From contig CAMCTQ010000056.1 of the NCBI GenBank assembly GCA_945878545.1, positions 1 to 7,585 of the forward strand: a DNA stretch of 7,585 nucleotides, in the 5' to 3' direction. Below are positions 5,956 to 7,585 of the stretch, piece after piece (the first letter of the stretch is position 1; the number at the start of each line of letters is the position of its first letter). This stretch comes from Rickettsia typhi. Lineage in GTDB: Bacteria; Pseudomonadota; Alphaproteobacteria; Rickettsiales; Rickettsiaceae. A program made the translations under genes and the position numbers. A model generated the notes under the pieces. The model worked only from the letters and a program-made list of their open reading frames with translations. It did no database searches and was not told the origin of the DNA.

Positions 5956-7191
5956 ATGACATTCATAGAAGAATTTAAGAAACGTGGTTATTTTTACCAA
6001 TGTACTAACCTTGAGGGTTTAGAACAAAAAATGACTCAGGAGAAAATAATAGCCTACATAGGATTCGACTGTACAGCTGAATCCCTGCATGTGGGAAATC
6101 TAATGCAAATTATGATACTTCGTCTTTTGCAGAACTATGGCCATAAACCTATTATTTTAGTTGGTGGTGGAACAACAAAAATTGGTGATCCAACTGGTAA
6201 AGAAGAAGCAAGAAAGTATCTTAGCGATGAAGATATTTTTAGAAACATGGCTGGAATCAAGAAATCTTTGTCTAAATTTATTAGATTCGGTAATGGCCCG
6301 AGTGATGCCATTATGCTAAATAACGCTGATTGGCTCGATAAAATTGGTTATATCGAATTTTTACGTGAATATGGAAAACATTTTTCAATAAATCGCATGC
6401 TCACAATGGATTCGGTTAAAACTAGACTTGAACGCGAACAATCTCTGACCTTCCTAGAATTTAATTACATGCTCCTGCAGGCTTTTGATTTCTATCACCT
6501 ACATCAAACTACAAATTGCTCATTACAACTCGGAGGTAGCGATCAGTGGGGCAATATTGTTACTGGAGTTGACTTAGTTAGAAAAATGGGTAAAGGTGAA
6601 TCTTTTGGCCTAACCACTCCACTACTTACCACTTCTTCAGGAGCAAAAATGGGCAAATCCGTCAGCGGGGCTATCTGGATAAACGAGGAACTCCTATCTC
6701 CTTACGATTATTATCAATATTGGCGCAATACAGAAGATGCAGATGTCAGTAAATTTGCTAAATTATATTGTGAATTTTCTGCCAATGAAGAAGAAGAATT
6801 TGAGTCTTTAATTGATAAGAATATTAACGAAGCAAAGAAAAAATTAGCCTACAAAGTTACGGAACTTTGCCATGGCCAAGAAAAAGCTCAAGAAGCTATA
6901 GATACCGCCATCAAGGTGTTTGAACAAGGGTTAATCAGCGATAATTTACCATCAATACAAATAGATGAAGAGATTTTATCCCAAGGAATAATGTGTATTG
7001 ATTTATTATGTCACGCAGGCATCAGCACTTCTAAAGGGGAAGCCAGAAGGTTAATCAGAGGTATGGGAGTCAAGATCAATGATACTTTAGTTATGGACGA
7101 AAATTTAATAATAAATTCTAGCTATTTAAAGGATAAAACAATAAAAATATCTTCGGGAAAAAAGAAGCATATTTTGGTTAAGTTAATCTGA
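5956..7191 (+). CDS. tyrS: Tyrosine--tRNA ligase (TyrRS, class I)
   Basis: A complete 411-residue enzyme joining tyrosine to tRNA-Tyr in the cytoplasm. The HIGH-type motif is H45-V-G-N48, shortly after Y34-I-G-F-D38 of the tyrosine pocket. Y171-M-L-L-Q175-A-F-D178 and Q-L-G-G-S-D196-Q-W-G-N are the characteristic TyrRS substrate-binding segments, and the KMSKS loop is K231-M-G-K-S235. Residues about 345-411 form the C-terminal S4 RNA-binding domain ([13 protein letters not shown], then V-K-I-N-D). Length and order match bacterial TyrRS. The ATG at 5956 fits the family N-terminus; no clear Shine-Dalgarno sequence precedes it. It has its own promoter and no co-directional neighbour in the window. 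The first ~400 bp downstream carry repeats rather than a gene. Confidence 0.97.
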   Translation: MTFIEEFKKRGYFYQCTNLEGLEQKMTQEKIIAYIGFDCTAESLHVGNLMQIMILRLLQNYGHKPIILVGGGTTKIGDPTGKEEARKYLSDEDIFRNMAGIKKSLSKFIRFGNGPSDAIMLNNADWLDKIGYIEFLREYGKHFSINRMLTMDSVKTRLEREQSLTFLEFNYMLLQAFDFYHLHQTTNCSLQLGGSDQWGNIVTGVDLVRKMGKGESFGLTTPLLTTSSGAKMGKSVSGAIWINEELLSPYDYYQYWRNTEDADVSKFAKLYCEFSANEEEEFESLIDKNINEAKKKLAYKVTELCHGQEKAQEAIDTAIKVFEQGLISDNLPSIQIDEEILSQGIMCIDLLCHAGISTSKGEARRLIRGMGVKINDTLVMDENLIINSSYLKDKTIKISSGKKKHILVKLI

Positions 7192-7253
7192 ATTATGGAT
7201 AGGAGATTAGTAGGTTTATTAGTTAATGTTATCATTTCTGCGCGACCACCGAT

Positions 7254-7319
7254 GTCATTCCTGCGAAAGACAGGAATCTAGTAATAATAAACCTGGATCC
7301 CCGTTTTCACGGGGATGAC
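7254..7319. repeat. 66-bp palindromic repeat element (GTCATTCCTG...GGGGATGAC)
   Basis: Outer ends gtcat/atgac (7254-7258/7315-7319) enclose two hairpins, ATTCCTG-cgaaaga-CAGGAAT (7257-7277) and ATCCCCGT-tttc-ACGGGGAT (7297-7316). An inner atctag/ctggat pairing with one wobble (7276-7281/7293-7298) partly competes with them. This is the common GTCATTCC...GGATGAC palindromic family seen many times over in Rickettsia-like genomes. Sitting 62 bp after the tyrS stop, its stable hairpins may also shape the 3' end of that mRNA, though no T-tract follows. Confidence 0.75.
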
Positions 7320-7510
7320 ACTGCTAAAAAATCAATTAGCACCGGTTGGTTTTACTGGTTTTCACCACTGGCCAAATGTTTACAATAGAAAAATATCTTT
7401 TGATTCCTTATCCATTAATGACAATGGGCACGCCCAAGTAGACTACACCTGTCACATCTCCACACGAATGAGGGATCCAAAAGTGGTTTTAATTTGCAAT
7501 AACAGGATCA

Positions 7511-7554
7511 AAAATAACAAAAGAGGACCCAAGTGTCATCCACTTAAGTCCTCT
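7511..7554 (-). terminator. Rho-independent terminator for a minus-strand gene beyond the right edge
   Basis: Read on the minus strand, AGAGGAC (7554-7548) pairs with GTCCTCT (7528-7522), with an inner AAGTG/CACTT stem (7545-7541/7535-7531) and a 5-nt loop. The sequence immediately after is T-rich (TTTGTTATTTTT, ending at 7511-7512). That is the classical terminator layout, whereas the plus strand has no T-tract after the hairpin. It therefore ends a transcript entering from the right. Confidence 0.65.
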
Positions 7555-7585
7555 CCGAATAAAATTACTTCTATTTATTATTATT

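Larger units (their letters stand above)
7192..7585. other. Gene-free right end with repeats and a leftward terminator
   Basis: No open frame of convincing length or composition lies after tyrS. The stretch contains the 66-bp palindrome, a small hairpin gctaa...ttagc (7323-7340), a tandem TGGTTTT duplication near 7350-7365, a self-complementary tgggc-ac-gccca (7425-7436), a degenerate GTCA...GGATCC palindrome remnant (about 7451-7478) and a terminator near the edge. Confidence 0.65.

Noticed and set aside
7425..7480. Minus-strand open stretches giving short peptides such as D-V-T-G-V-V-Y-L-G-V-P
   Set aside because: They are under 30 codons, lack starts and overlap a degenerate palindromic repeat, so no gene is called.

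Overview
The window reads as a low-GC (roughly one-third G+C by eye) alphaproteobacterial chromosome segment, most likely from the Rickettsiales. That is an inference from four things: AT-rich codon use and AT-rich spacers, an alphaproteobacterial-type GluRS, a Com1/DsbA-like secreted thiol protein, and dispersed GTCAT...ATGAC palindromic repeats of the kind that litter Rickettsia-like genomes. No marker here fixes the genus.

Layout. Bases 1-1056 (+) hold the 3' portion of a BepA-like M48 metalloprotease with C-terminal tetratricopeptide-like helices; its start lies left of the window. It is followed by a secreted DsbA-family thiol:disulfide protein (1165-2070, +). These two genes converge on a minus-strand pair, gltX then holB (4496 down to 2442). 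The 370-bp convergence zone holds a 14-bp perfect hairpin, a 111-bp palindromic repeat and the detached C-terminal coding sequence of holB. A separate minus-strand radC follows (5362 down to 4721). A gene-poor 593-bp region (5363-5955) separates radC from the divergent tyrS (5956-7191, +). The right end (7192-7585) holds a second palindromic repeat, a likely degraded third copy, and an intrinsic terminator pointing leftward from a gene beyond the edge.

The functions are mostly housekeeping: two aminoacyl-tRNA synthetases, a clamp-loader subunit, a RadC/JAMM protein, and two envelope proteins (protease and thiol oxidoreductase/isomerase) that plausibly act in the same compartment. I see no defence system, mobile gene cluster, CRISPR or obvious novel system.

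The two points most worth a second look are these. First, holB has an in-frame TAG after codon 216, and the same frame stays open and protein-like for 54 more codons, which suggests a recent nonsense mutation or a sequence error. Second, the radC-tyrS spacer contains an unusually G/C-rich, well-paired fold (5479-5580) with promoter-like elements on both strands. It may be a structured non-coding RNA or long leader that I could not assign to a known family.
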